From contig CP114561.1 in the NCBI GenBank assembly GCA_028865235.1, positions 1,570,001 through 1,634,000 on the forward strand: a stretch of 64,000 nucleotides of DNA, read 5' to 3'. Source of the DNA: Candidatus Manganitrophus sp. (GTDB lineage: Bacteria; Nitrospirota; Nitrospiria; SBBL01; Manganitrophaceae). The translations under genes and the position numbers were made by a program. The notes beneath the pieces are model-generated. The model worked only from the letters and a program-made list of their open reading frames with translations, had not been told where the DNA came from and did no database searches. Shown piece after piece: positions 31,145-40,040 of this stretch. Position 1 is the stretch's first letter; each line of letters starts with the position of its first letter.

Positions 31145-32692
31145 ATGAACGTGAAGTGGAGGAGTATCATTGTAGGATTATTTATCGCCGTAACGCTGGC
31201 CGCTTGCAGCGACAACGACAGCAACAACAAAAGCGCAGGCGCTCCGGCGCCGACGCCGACGCCAACCCCAACACCAACTCCAACACCGACGCCGGCCGCA
31301 GAGGAATGGCTCCTCTTCGCGGAGGACGGGAGCGCAAACAGCAACAACATTTCGGTCTTCAAGGCGACGGCGTCATCGCCGATTCAGGTGCCGATTCCGA
31401 AATTGGGCCAAACCGTCAGCCTGAGCACCCTCCCCTTGGGAGAAATTCACTTCGCCAACGGCAAGGCGTACATCGTCGTCACCTCCGGCCTCACCGGACC
31501 CGCCCCCGGAAACCTACCATCGGGAGGGCTCGTCGTCATCGACCTGGCCCACCCCGACACGGTGGAGACGGTGCTGGTCCTCGCCAGCAACGCCACCGGC
31601 CGGGCCAGCCGAATCGTTCATGTCTACATCGATCCGGAAGGAAAGTTTCTCTGGGCCAACAATGACGGGGCCAGCGGGGACCCCGCGGCCGATTCCGTTT
31701 TCCGCGTCAACGTCGATCCGACCGATACCGATGCGACCGATCCGGGTGGAAAGTACTTAGACTTCGTTGATATCCAGGTCGGAAACGGCCATAAGAAGAG
31801 CGCCTTCGGCCGCCCCAGCGCAACACAACCGACTGCGCAGATGGTCTACTATGTGAGCGACTTGACAGAACGCCGGATCAATGTGATTGACCGAGATACC
31901 TCCTCACCGACGTACGGCCAGGTGATCAAGATTGTCAGGAACGTCCCCGCCAGCCCGCACGGGATGGATTACGCGCCCAACAGCGGACGGTCTGTTTCGG
32001 GGATCACCGGCGGAGGAATTGTCACCGTTGACGGCACCCTGCTCAACGTCGCCAACTTTCCGGACGTCGACTGCACCGGCGTCACGAACGGCTTTTGTGT
32101 CGGCTCCGCCGGCTCTCCCAACGCCGGCGTAGTCGATTCCTCTGTGTATGTGCTCAACACCGGTGAAGGAACCAACCCCAACTTGCTCGCGGGGTACGTT
32201 AAAGTTCATACCAACGGGCACGACGAAGACACCGCCTATACCACAGGCCGCGATAGCACCATCCCCAAGGGATGGGTGACGGCGATCGATCCCGGAGCGG
32301 GTAACACGCCGCCGAGCACGGTCAAAGCGATCGATCTCGGCGACGGGGGCGGGAACAGCATCGCCCATGGGGGTGAACATGACGAAGGCAAGCTTTATGT
32401 CCCCAGCAGCTCAGGAACGATCAACGATCAGGTCGTGGTGATCGATATCGATCACCATTCGAGCACTCAAAACCAGATCATCAAAAGAATCACAGTCGGC
32501 GCATCTCCGGGCACCCTCAGATACAGCGGAGACGGGAGACTGGTCATGGCCCCCATTACGACGGGAAACACCGTCAAGGTGATCGACACCGAGACGGACG
32601 AGGTCATCGACACCCTGACGTTGACGGCGGGAACGACGGCCGGAAACGTCGGGCTGGTCCATCTGCCGTTTGACGCGGAGGATAACCGGTAA
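31145..32692 (+). CDS. Lipoprotein beta-propeller with Pro-Thr linker, copy 2
   Basis: 515 residues. Lipobox AVTLAAC near residue 20, an Asn/Ser linker, then a tandem Pro-Thr repeat of eight or nine PT units (about residues 36-53) before AAEEWLLFAEDGSANSNN. The propeller body is close to copy 1 at 23219: TSGLTGPAPGNLPSGG, SPHGMDYAPNSGRS and VIDTETDEVIDTLTL recur. The linker should hold the propeller away from the membrane. AAAAGGAG precedes the ATG. A terminator stands before and a hairpin after, so it may be transcribed alone, next to the MbnP/MbnH pair. Confidence 0.88.
   Translation: MNVKWRSIIVGLFIAVTLAACSDNDSNNKSAGAPAPTPTPTPTPTPTPTPAAEEWLLFAEDGSANSNNISVFKATASSPIQVPIPKLGQTVSLSTLPLGEIHFANGKAYIVVTSGLTGPAPGNLPSGGLVVIDLAHPDTVETVLVLASNATGRASRIVHVYIDPEGKFLWANNDGASGDPAADSVFRVNVDPTDTDATDPGGKYLDFVDIQVGNGHKKSAFGRPSATQPTAQMVYYVSDLTERRINVIDRDTSSPTYGQVIKIVRNVPASPHGMDYAPNSGRSVSGITGGGIVTVDGTLLNVANFPDVDCTGVTNGFCVGSAGSPNAGVVDSSVYVLNTGEGTNPNLLAGYVKVHTNGHDEDTAYTTGRDSTIPKGWVTAIDPGAGNTPPSTVKAIDLGDGGGNSIAHGGEHDEGKLYVPSSSGTINDQVVVIDIDHHSSTQNQIIKRITVGASPGTLRYSGDGRLVMAPITTGNTVKVIDTETDEVIDTLTLTAGTTAGNVGLVHLPFDAEDNR
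31249..31293 (+). repeat. Hexanucleotide tandem repeat encoding the Pro-Thr linker
   Basis: Seven to eight tandem units of the form CCRACN encode alternating Pro and Thr. Copy number could vary by slippage without changing frame. Confidence 0.8.
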
Positions 32693-32704
32693 CAATCTTC
32701 GGTT

Positions 32705-32739
32705 GAGTGTGGCGGGGCGAGAGATGCTTCGCCACACTC
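32705..32739 (+). terminator. Hairpin after propeller 2
   Basis: A perfect 10-bp stem (32705-32714 with 32730-32739). Only a weak pyrimidine tract follows, so it may act as a transcript stabiliser as much as a terminator. Confidence 0.6.
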
Positions 32740-32807
32740 ACTTCCTTTCGACTTGCCATTCATTTCTATAAAGAGCAAATGACCACTCTTGGGTGGAGGA
32801 GATTTAC

Positions 32808-33786
32808 ATGTACAGGACAATACTCTGCATGAACATGCTACACACGCGACGCTTCCTTTTTCTGACCTTTCTAATGGCATCTATCATGAACGGCTGCTCC
32901 GGGGACTCGACCGACTTGCCGGCCGCGTTCGAGCTCCGTTTTGCAGCCACCGCCAACGGGGCGGAAGTCGGTTGCGCCGACAAGATCTCAGGAGTCGGCC
33001 CGTCCGGGCGCCATCAGATCGGTCTCAGCGACCTGCGATTCTATGTCAGCAATCTCCGTCTTCTTGACGCCAAAGGAAACCCCATCCCCTTCACGCTCGA
33101 CGAGAATGAGTTCCAGTACAAAGGCGATTCGGGCTCCGTCGCCTTGATCGACCTGACCGGCAACACGGAAGGAACCTGCGCAGGCGCCGCAATCGCCTTC
33201 CCGGAGGGGACGGCGCGGACTCATAAGGCGATCACCGGGAAGACTCTCGTTAAAGAGGTGACGTCGGTGACCTTCGACCTGGGCGTCTCCCAGCCGCTCA
33301 TGAAAGCGACGATTGCCAACAACACCGCGGAGGGGGGCCCCTTCTCCGCTTAACGAGATGTACTGGAGCTGGGCCTCCGGTTACCGCCACTTCGTCATGA
33401 ACTTCGCCGTGGAGGACGATGGCAACGGAAACGGGGGGGACGGCTACCTCCATATCGGGAGTCTCGATTGTGGTCCCGCCGACGGGAAGGCGCTGGAGGA
33501 TCGTGACGCCTGCGGATTCGTCAATACCCCCACGGTCGCACTGACGGGAATTAACCTGGCGACCGACACCGTGAGCATCGATCTGATCCGAGCGGTGGCG
33601 AACCTTGACTTCATCTCGCCGATCTATGACACAACTACATTCGAGGTGATTGGAGAGGGCCCCGGGGTGGAGTGCCATTCTTCCCCCGGACAACCCGACT
33701 GCGCGCTCATATTCTCGAATTTCGGGCTCGACATTTCGACCGGTCAAGCGAACAGCGCGTCCAACAGCGTCTTTTCAATCAAGTGA
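32808..33786 (+). CDS. MbnP-like protein ('metallo-mystery pair' four-Cys protein; one apparent frameshift)
   Basis: About 325 residues after repair of a G6 run at 33332-33337 that seems one base too long. Signal with a weak lipobox (IMNGC), then the family body FELRFAATANGAEVGC, LSDLRFYVSNLRLLD, LIDLTGNTEGTCAG and the YWSWASGYRHFVMNF segment after the break, then the late cysteines DCGPADG, DACGF and VECHSSPG. MbnP proteins bind copper; in Methylosinus a tryptophan of MbnP is oxidised to kynurenine by the diheme enzyme MbnH, encoded next here. The start follows GGAGGAG six bases upstream. Confidence 0.82.
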
Positions 33787-33793
33787 GAAAGCC

Positions 33794-34980
33794 ATGATCC
33801 TGAGGCGGACTTATGATCTATTGAGACCGGCGATACTCGCCCTGCTTGTGGGGTGCGGGGGCGGAGGCGGGGGAACGGACGCCCCGCCCCCCAGGTTGAA
33901 GAAACGCCGCGCGAGGTGTTGGGGGTTCCGGCCCGTCTTGAGGTTCCGGCGTTTCCTTCCTACAACCCGCCCACCCGAGCGAAGATCGAACTCGGCCGGC
34001 ATCTCTTCTATGAAAAGCGGCTGTCGGCGAACCAAACCCAGTCGTGCGCAAGCTGTCACGTCCAGGAGATGGCCTTCGCCGACGGAAAACGAACCCCGGC
34101 CGGCTCCACGGGGCAGACGCTGGTTCGAAACAGCCAGGGGCTCCAAAATGTCGCCTACTTCTCGACGCTGACCTGGGCCCACAACGGGATGCTCGAGTTG
34201 GAAGACCAGCTCCCCGTCCCGATCCGTAACGACAACCCCGTGGAGCTCGGCGTGACAGACGGTGTGAGAGAAGAAGTTCTCGCTCGCTTCGACGGCGACC
34301 CCCTTTATAAACGCCTGTTCGCGGAAGCATTTCCGGAGAGCGACGGCGCCACCGTCGAGAAGATCATTTTTGCCCTGGCGAGTTTCTCCCGAACGATGGT
34401 CTCCGCCGACAGCCCCTTCGACCGATACGCCGCCGGTGACAAATCGGCGCTGGACGAACGCCAGCGACGGGGCCTGGCGCTGTTCAACAGCGAGCGCTTC
34501 GAATGTTTCCACTGCCACAACGGAACCAATTTGACCATTTCGTACCGCGACGAGAGCACAACCCCCGCAACCATCACCTTTCCATTCTTCAACAACGGAC
34601 TCTACAACGTGGGGGGCGACGGGAGCTATCCGCCGCACGACCAGGGTCTTTACAACCTCACCCTCGATCCAGACGACCGAGGACTCTTCCGCCCGCCGAG
34701 CTTGCGCAACGTGGCGGTCACAGCGCCATACATGCATGACGGAAGCATCGAGACCCTCCGCGAAGTGGTTGAGCATTACGCCGCCGGAGGTCGAGTAATT
34801 GCGACCGGCCCATTCGCCGGTGATGGCCGCACGAGTCCGCTGAAGTCCGGGCTGATCAGAGGTTTCGGAGCGACCGATGAGGAAATCGACGACGTGATCG
34901 CATTCCTCGAGTCCTTGACCGACAGGACTTTCATCGAAAATCCCAAGTTCTCTAACCCATTCGTTGGCGCCGGGCCCTGA
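33794..34980 (+). CDS. MbnH/MauG-like diheme cytochrome c peroxidase family enzyme (one apparent frameshift)
   Basis: About 396 residues after repair of C6 at 33887-33892. Signal and lipobox ALLVGC, a Gly linker, then the MauG/CcpA fold with two heme c sites: SCASCHVQEMAFADG and FECFHCHNGTNL. Other family segments are RAKIELGRHLFYEKRLS, GQTLVRNSQGLQNVAY and PYMHDGSIETLREVVEHY. It belongs to the diheme partner of the metallo-mystery pair and is seven bases from the MbnP-like gene. Expected role: tryptophan-to-kynurenine conversion in its MbnP partner, by analogy to Methylosinus; not shown here. Confidence 0.85.
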
Positions 34981-35068
34981 ACAATCATCGAAGTGGGCCT
35001 CATTGCAGGGCCTGGGAATATCCCGCGATTCTAAAAGGTCGTGAAACGAAAAACACACAGGAAAGATC

Positions 35069-36493
35069 ATGTCAACCGACACGATGAAAGAAGATCCTCG
35101 CTCTTTAAACGCTGAGACCGCCGGAGAGGCCGCCGACCCGTCTACCGGAAATCCGCTCTATCGCGCCGTCTGGCGGTGGCACTTCTATGCCGGGCTCTTT
35201 TCAATCCCCTTCATCGTCGCCCTGTCGATCACCGGCGCGATCTATCTCTTCAAACCGCAGGTGGAGGCGTGGCTCGACCGGCCCTATGACTCTCTCGGCA
35301 TGACCGGGCGACCGGCCGGCGCGGCCGCCCAGGTTGCGGCGGCCCTCGCCGCCGTGCCGGGATCGACGCTGAAGGGATACGAGTTGCCGAATACTCCCGA
35401 CGCGGCCGCCCAAATCCTCGTCACGCATGACGGGGAGGAAACCCGCGTCTACCTCCATCCGGAAACCCTCCAGATCCTCAAAAGCGTAAAAGAGGAGGAG
35501 CGGCCGATGAACGTCATCGCCTCCCTCCACGGCCGGCTCTGGATCGGCAACGTCGGCTCGGCGATCGTCGAGCTGGCCGCCTCCTGGGCGATCATCATGC
35601 TCCTCACCGGTCTCTATCTCTGGTGGCCGCGGCAGACGCGGGGGCTGGGAGGAGTCTTCTACACGCGCTGGGAGCGGAAAAACCGCCTCTTTTGGCGCGA
35701 CCTGCACGCCGTGACCGGGGTCTGGATCTCGGGCCTGGCATTCTTTCTCCTGCTGACCGGCCTCCCCTGGGCCTATCTCTGGGGGAACTATTTCAAAGCG
35801 GTCCGAAGCCTCACCGGCATGAACGTGGCGAAGCAGGATTGGGCCACCGGCCGCCCCGCGGCGCCGACCCCAACGGCGTCGGACCACGCGGCCCACACGC
35901 CGGAACCGGACGGGACACCGGGCGCAAGCGCAACAAACTACGATGCGATCGACCGGATCGTGGCGACGGTGGCCCCCCTGAACCTCTTCCCGCCCGTCGT
36001 GATCGCCCCTCCGCAAAAAGACGCCGCCGCTTGGACCGCCAAGTCGGAGGCGCAGGACAGGCCGCTGCGCGTGAGTCTGTGGCTGGACGGCGCAACCGGA
36101 GCGATCCTCAAGCGAGAGGAGTTCAAGGATCGACCTCTAATCGATCGGGCTGTCGGCATCGGCATCGCCGCCCACGAAGGGCAGCTCTTCGGCTGGCCCA
36201 ACCAACTTCTAGGGCTCCTGACCGCGCTCGGCCTTATTCTTCTGAGCGTCAGCTCAGTGATAATGTGGCGGCGGAGACGCCCGCAGGGGGCGCTCGGCGC
36301 GCCGAGGGCGTTTCAGCGTCCGCGTCTCTCCGTCGGACTGGGACTCCTGATCGTCTTATTGGGACTTTATCTTCCGCTCTTCGCCGCGTCGGCGTTGGTG
36401 GTGACATTGACTGAAAAATGGGTTCTCAGCCGCATCCCGTCGGTGCGCGATTGGCTGGGGCTGGCCGCGGCGACGGGAAAAACGCCAGGGTGA
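35069..36493 (+). CDS. PepSY-associated TM helix protein
   Basis: 474 residues of the PepSY_TM family, an inner-membrane protein with four or five helices. The first is in HFYAGLFSIPFIVALSITGAIY near residue 38. Next come SLHGRLWIGNVGSAIVELAASW, HAVTGVWISGLAFFLLLTGL and C-terminal LLGLLTALGLILLSVSSVIMW. Conserved His residues in the first, second and third segments could ligate heme. Relatives sit beside siderophore receptors or copper/iron uptake genes and some act as ferric-chelate reductases. It follows the MbnP/MbnH pair by 88 bp. Reductase activity is inference. Confidence 0.88.
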   Translation: MSTDTMKEDPRSLNAETAGEAADPSTGNPLYRAVWRWHFYAGLFSIPFIVALSITGAIYLFKPQVEAWLDRPYDSLGMTGRPAGAAAQVAAALAAVPGSTLKGYELPNTPDAAAQILVTHDGEETRVYLHPETLQILKSVKEEERPMNVIASLHGRLWIGNVGSAIVELAASWAIIMLLTGLYLWWPRQTRGLGGVFYTRWERKNRLFWRDLHAVTGVWISGLAFFLLLTGLPWAYLWGNYFKAVRSLTGMNVAKQDWATGRPAAPTPTASDHAAHTPEPDGTPGASATNYDAIDRIVATVAPLNLFPPVVIAPPQKDAAAWTAKSEAQDRPLRVSLWLDGATGAILKREEFKDRPLIDRAVGIGIAAHEGQLFGWPNQLLGLLTALGLILLSVSSVIMWRRRRPQGALGAPRAFQRPRLSVGLGLLIVLLGLYLPLFAASALVVTLTEKWVLSRIPSVRDWLGLAAATGKTPG

Positions 36494-36566
36494 TCGATCA
36501 GTTTTAGAAAAAAAGAGACGAAGCATTCTTGCGGCAATCGGAATCCCGTCGGAAAAATCGTGAACC

Positions 36567-36905
36567 ATGAGAGCGGAAGAATCGATTTTTAAAAAAACGG
36601 CGCTCGGCCTGACACTGATCTATCTCCTTCTTTCTTTTTCGATGACGATCAGCGTCGAGAAACACCTCTCCGAGCATGGACATCACGCTGAGCATGAGAG
36701 ACATGCCGGCCATGACCATCGCGCCCAGCATGCCTCTTTGGCTTGCGCCTGGATGTGCGTTGCCTCGACCTTTATCCAATCGGACGATCGCAAACCGAAC
36801 CCGGTGTCCCCCCTTTCTCCCGAAAGCCCCTTGATCGACACCAGGCTTCTTTCTTCACATTCATCTCTATTTTCCAACCCGATCCGACCTCCTCCCGCAC
36901 TCTAG
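36567..36905 (+). CDS. Small His-rich membrane protein with WMC motif (paralogue of 20855-21172)
   Basis: 112 residues: an N-terminal membrane helix, a run of His residues (EHGHHAEHERHAGHDHRAQH), then ASLACAWMCVASTFIQ and a tail ending in NPIRPPPAL. Matches 20855 in layout, WMC segment and IRPPP end. It is the last gene before a strong terminator and closes the metal island, as the related proteins open its earlier parts. His and Cys clusters suggest metal binding outside the inner membrane. Family name unknown. Confidence 0.65.
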   Translation: MRAEESIFKKTALGLTLIYLLLSFSMTISVEKHLSEHGHHAEHERHAGHDHRAQHASLACAWMCVASTFIQSDDRKPNPVSPLSPESPLIDTRLLSSHSSLFSNPIRPPPAL

Positions 36906-37017
36906 ATAAACTCTCCGTTTAAACTTCATTGGGACGCCCCGCGTCTTGCCGCAAAAAGCAGAGCGCGGCGCATTCCCATTTGAGCGGACAAAACCTGCTC
37001 GGGGTCGGACCTCCCCC

Positions 37018-37056
37018 GGGAGTTCGGGCCGGGCTCCCCCTCGGGCCCGAACTCCC
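37018..37056 (+). terminator. Strong GC hairpin ending the metal island
   Basis: A 13-bp perfect stem (37018-37030 with 37044-37056), followed by TTCTTTTCC. It lies between the small His-rich protein and the HTH gene. Confidence 0.7.
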
Positions 37057-37136
37057 TTCTTTTCCGGCCCCGGGCAGACCCTTATCTCGAATTATCTCGA
37101 AGCTTCCGCCGCAAGCGGCGGGGAAGGAGAAGTAAG

Positions 37137-37886
37137 ATGTCAGCGACTCTGATCTCGCCGATCGTCGAATCAAGCGACCGAATTCTCTCTCTTCTGAGAG
37201 AAAGGATCAACAACCACTTCGATATCCTCGAAGTGGCCTCGAATTTAGGGGTGACCCCATCGACCCTCCGAAAAATTTTGGCGGGAAGACCGATCTCCCG
37301 GTTTATCAAAAAGAAGATCGGCCCGATTTTAGAGGGAAAGGAAGAGCGGGGTTCCATCAATCGGAAACGATACGGCATTGAGAGGCTCCGGGATGCTTAT
37401 CATCTTTATCAGCAGAAAAAGACGCTCCAAGGGGTCGGAGACGAAATGGGGCTCAGCCGCGAGCGGGTCCGGCAACTCCTGGTCAATGGAGCGGCGGTCG
37501 GTCTCTTCGAATACAAGCCTCTCTATCGAGTGGATATTTCAAGGGAGAAGCTCCTAGACGATTATGAGCGCCTTCTCTCCCTGAAAGCGGTCGCGCAAGC
37601 AAACAAGACGTCGATCTCATGTCTGTATCGTCTCTGCAAGTTGAACTATATCACCGACCACGAGCTTGAAGAGCGAAAGATAGCCGGGTGGAAACGCCTC
37701 TGCATCGAACGGTATGACACGGCGGTTCGGCGATTGGGTCGTCATCCAACGACGACGGAGCTGCAGCAGATGGGGTTGGCTTCCTCCCTTTTAAGGAATA
37801 TCCGAAAGCTCTGGGGATCTATTCACACCTTTCGGAGGGAGTGCGGAATCTCCGGATTTTTCCTATCGAAGGGCCTAGACCGTTAG
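37137..37886 (+). CDS. Putative DNA-binding protein with sigma-70 region 4-like HTH
   Basis: 249 residues, highly basic, no membrane segment. The centre (about residues 81-116) reads YGIERLRDAYHLYQ followed by LQGVGDEMGLSRERVRQLL, which closely resembles the sigma-70 region 4.2 helix-turn-helix. A second HTH-like stretch is VASNLGVTPSTLRKILAGR near residue 34 and a third lies near VAQANKTSISCLYRLCKL. Three HTH units without sigma regions 2 or 3 point to a repressor, a phage-type regulator or an atypical factor. GAAGGAG precedes the ATG. It lies between strong terminator and TPR gene, so it is probably its own transcription unit. Confidence 0.6.
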   Translation: MSATLISPIVESSDRILSLLRERINNHFDILEVASNLGVTPSTLRKILAGRPISRFIKKKIGPILEGKEERGSINRKRYGIERLRDAYHLYQQKKTLQGVGDEMGLSRERVRQLLVNGAAVGLFEYKPLYRVDISREKLLDDYERLLSLKAVAQANKTSISCLYRLCKLNYITDHELEERKIAGWKRLCIERYDTAVRRLGRHPTTTELQQMGLASSLLRNIRKLWGSIHTFRRECGISGFFLSKGLDR

Positions 37887-38110
37887 AACCAAAAATTTTA
37901 TAGGAAACGGCTCGTCGGGAGAACATTGACAGAGGATATTGACGAAATTTTCAAAGGGTTCTGAAAAACCAACGCTCGGGTTGAGCGCTCCGCCGCCTAC
38001 CCTTCACCTCGAGAGTATTGATTCGGAGTAGCCCAACAGAGTGAATTGATCCCTTCTATTCGAAGCGCTTAGAATAAAATCTTGAGAGTTAGAATAAGAG
38101 GGAGGAAGCG

Positions 38111-38458
38111 ATGAAAAAATGGATTGGATTTTTTGCAGCATTCATGTTGGCGATGGCCACCGCACCCGCTTTCGCAAATCATATTGAACCGATCCCCCCC
38201 AAAGGGATTGCGGATAAAGAAGTGAAAAAGCACTTTGAGAGAGGGATCAAGGCTTTTAAGCAGGACGAGTTCCATGAAGCGGCGATCGAGTTCGAGGCAG
38301 CCGAGAAAGGGAATCCCATGATTCCAGAGACCCATGTCAACCTGGCAATGGCCCTGGCGGCGGAAGGAGAAACAGACCGTGCGGAAGAACATTTTGAAAA
38401 GGCGGCGACGTTGATTACGCCGGAGACCTCCTCGGAAACATCGTCGCCAATGGGTTAG
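38111..38458 (+). CDS. Secreted TPR-like protein
   Basis: 115 residues with a cleavable signal (AMATAPAFAN, residue 22) and two TPR-like helical repeats: HFERGIKAFKQDEFHEAAIEFEAAEKGNP then HVNLAMALAAEGETDRAEEHFEKA-type. Such short periplasmic TPR proteins act as adaptors; no partner is evident. GGGAGGAAG precedes the ATG. It converges on hemG across 26 bp. Confidence 0.75.
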   Translation: MKKWIGFFAAFMLAMATAPAFANHIEPIPPKGIADKEVKKHFERGIKAFKQDEFHEAAIEFEAAEKGNPMIPETHVNLAMALAAEGETDRAEEHFEKAATLITPETSSETSSPMG

Positions 38459-38484
38459 CGCCTTATTCGTCCAAAATATTTAGA

Positions 38485-39904
38485 TCATTTAGATAACAAA
38501 CGAACGATCTTTTCGGCGACTCCCATTCCCTGATGAATGCAGTCCGGAAGGCCGACTCCCCGATAAGCGGCCCCAATAAGGTAGAGGCCGCGGTGCTTCG
38601 CCGCCTCTTTTTCGACCGACGCCACCCAGTCGAGGTGGCCGACATGGTACTGCGGGTTCGCCTTGTTCCAACGGAAGAGGCGGGCCGCCACCGGCTCGGC
38701 CTTAATCTTCAGAATCGACCGGAGCTCTTCCCGGACAATCGAGATGAGCGACGCATCATCCAGACCGACGACCTCTTCCTGATGCGCTCCCCCCAGAAAA
38801 GACCGGATCAAAACATGCCCTTCGGGCGCCCGGCCGGGGAATTTGGTGGAGGTCCAGGTCGCCGCCATGATCTTTCGCTTCTCCCGACGCGGGATGACAA
38901 AACCGAAACCGTTGAGCGGATGGGAAACGTCTGCCTTCCGGAACCCCAACGAGACGGTCGCCGTCGAGACATATTCGTTTTCCCGAAGCCGCTTCGCCAG
39001 CGGCGCATCCCATCCTTCAATCCAATCGGCCGCCGTATGGGTCTTGGTGGTCATGACGACCGCGTCGGCGAGGAGTCTCTCTCCATCGAGAGAAACTTCA
39101 AACTGCGTTCCCGCAGGACGGATAGCGACGACCTTCCGGCCGGAGAGCAACGTCACCTGATCTAATCTTGATCGGATCGCTTCGATTAAACCGGCCAGCC
39201 CATCCCGGAGCGAAACGAAGAGACTCCATTCACTCTTTCGGGGCGGCTTTTTAGCGGCATCCCACCGCCGCATCCACATCCCCCAGACGAGACTCCCATG
39301 TTCCCGCTCGAGCTGAGCGAACTGCGGAAAGGTCGCCATCATGCTCAACTTCTCGGCATCCCCCGCGTAGATCCCGGCAAGGATCGGCTCGGCGAATTGC
39401 TCGACCGCCGCCTGTCCCAGTCTTCGACGGACGAACGACGCGATGCTCTCATCCTCCGGCGTCCCCTTTCGCGGGATCAGCAGATCGAGCCCCATCCGCG
39501 CCTTTCCGAACGGCGACACCAGCGGGGAGAAAAGAAACGGCATCACCCGTCCCGGAACCATCAGGTTGAATCCTTCCGGGATCGGACAGAGCTTTCCCTT
39601 CGAGAGGATATAAATCGCCTTCTCCACCGGGTTGGTCTGAATCAGCCGGTCGGTCAGCCCCAACCGCTTGCAGAGATCGAGCGCCCACGGCTTCTGCGTG
39701 ATGAACGAATCGGGCCCCCCTTCGATCACAAACCCATCCACCCGCTCCGTCACTACCTTCCCTCCGAATCGAGCGTCCGACTCGATCAGGGTGCAGTCGA
39801 TCGCGAGTCCGTTCTCCTTCATTTTTTCTTGGAGGAAATAAGCGGTCGAAAGCCCGGTGATGCCGCCGCCGATGATGATGACCTTCTTTTTCTCAGTTTC
39901 CCAT
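38485..39904 (-). CDS. hemG: Protoporphyrinogen oxidase, HemY/HemG type (apparent frameshift at the start)
   Basis: About 470 residues. FAD-dependent oxidation of protoporphyrinogen IX (or coproporphyrinogen III) in heme synthesis. The dinucleotide fold VIIIGGGITGLSTAYFLQE lies ahead of the first in-frame ATG, so the gene must start further out. An ATG at 39902-39904 with a GAAGGGAAA ribosome site fits if one surplus base near 39895 is removed. Further motifs: GGPDSFITQKPWAL, GIYAGDAEKLSM and a C-terminal GLPDCIHQG. Heme genes hemE and hemH lie 2-4 kb away on the same strand. Confidence 0.85.
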
Positions 39905-39991
39905 TTTATTTCCCTTCAATGCCTCGCCATTTTATGGGAAACGGCGGAAAGTTTCAACAGAGGGTGTGGGCTGAGGTCCGCTCCAAATAGG

Positions 39992-40020
39992 TTGTGCTCC
40001 CGACGCTAACTGTGTATACT
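39992..40020 (+). promoter_or_regulatory. Candidate promoter of the permease gene
   Basis: TTGTGC (39992-39997), a 17-bp spacer and TATACT (40015-40020), 20 bp before the ATG at 40041. Confidence 0.45.
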
Positions 40021-40040
40021 CCCGCCGTCACAATATCGCC

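Noticed and set aside
31249..31293. CRISPR-like repeat array
   Set aside because: Units are six bases, contiguous and in frame, encoding a Pro-Thr linker. I found no CRISPR array in the window.
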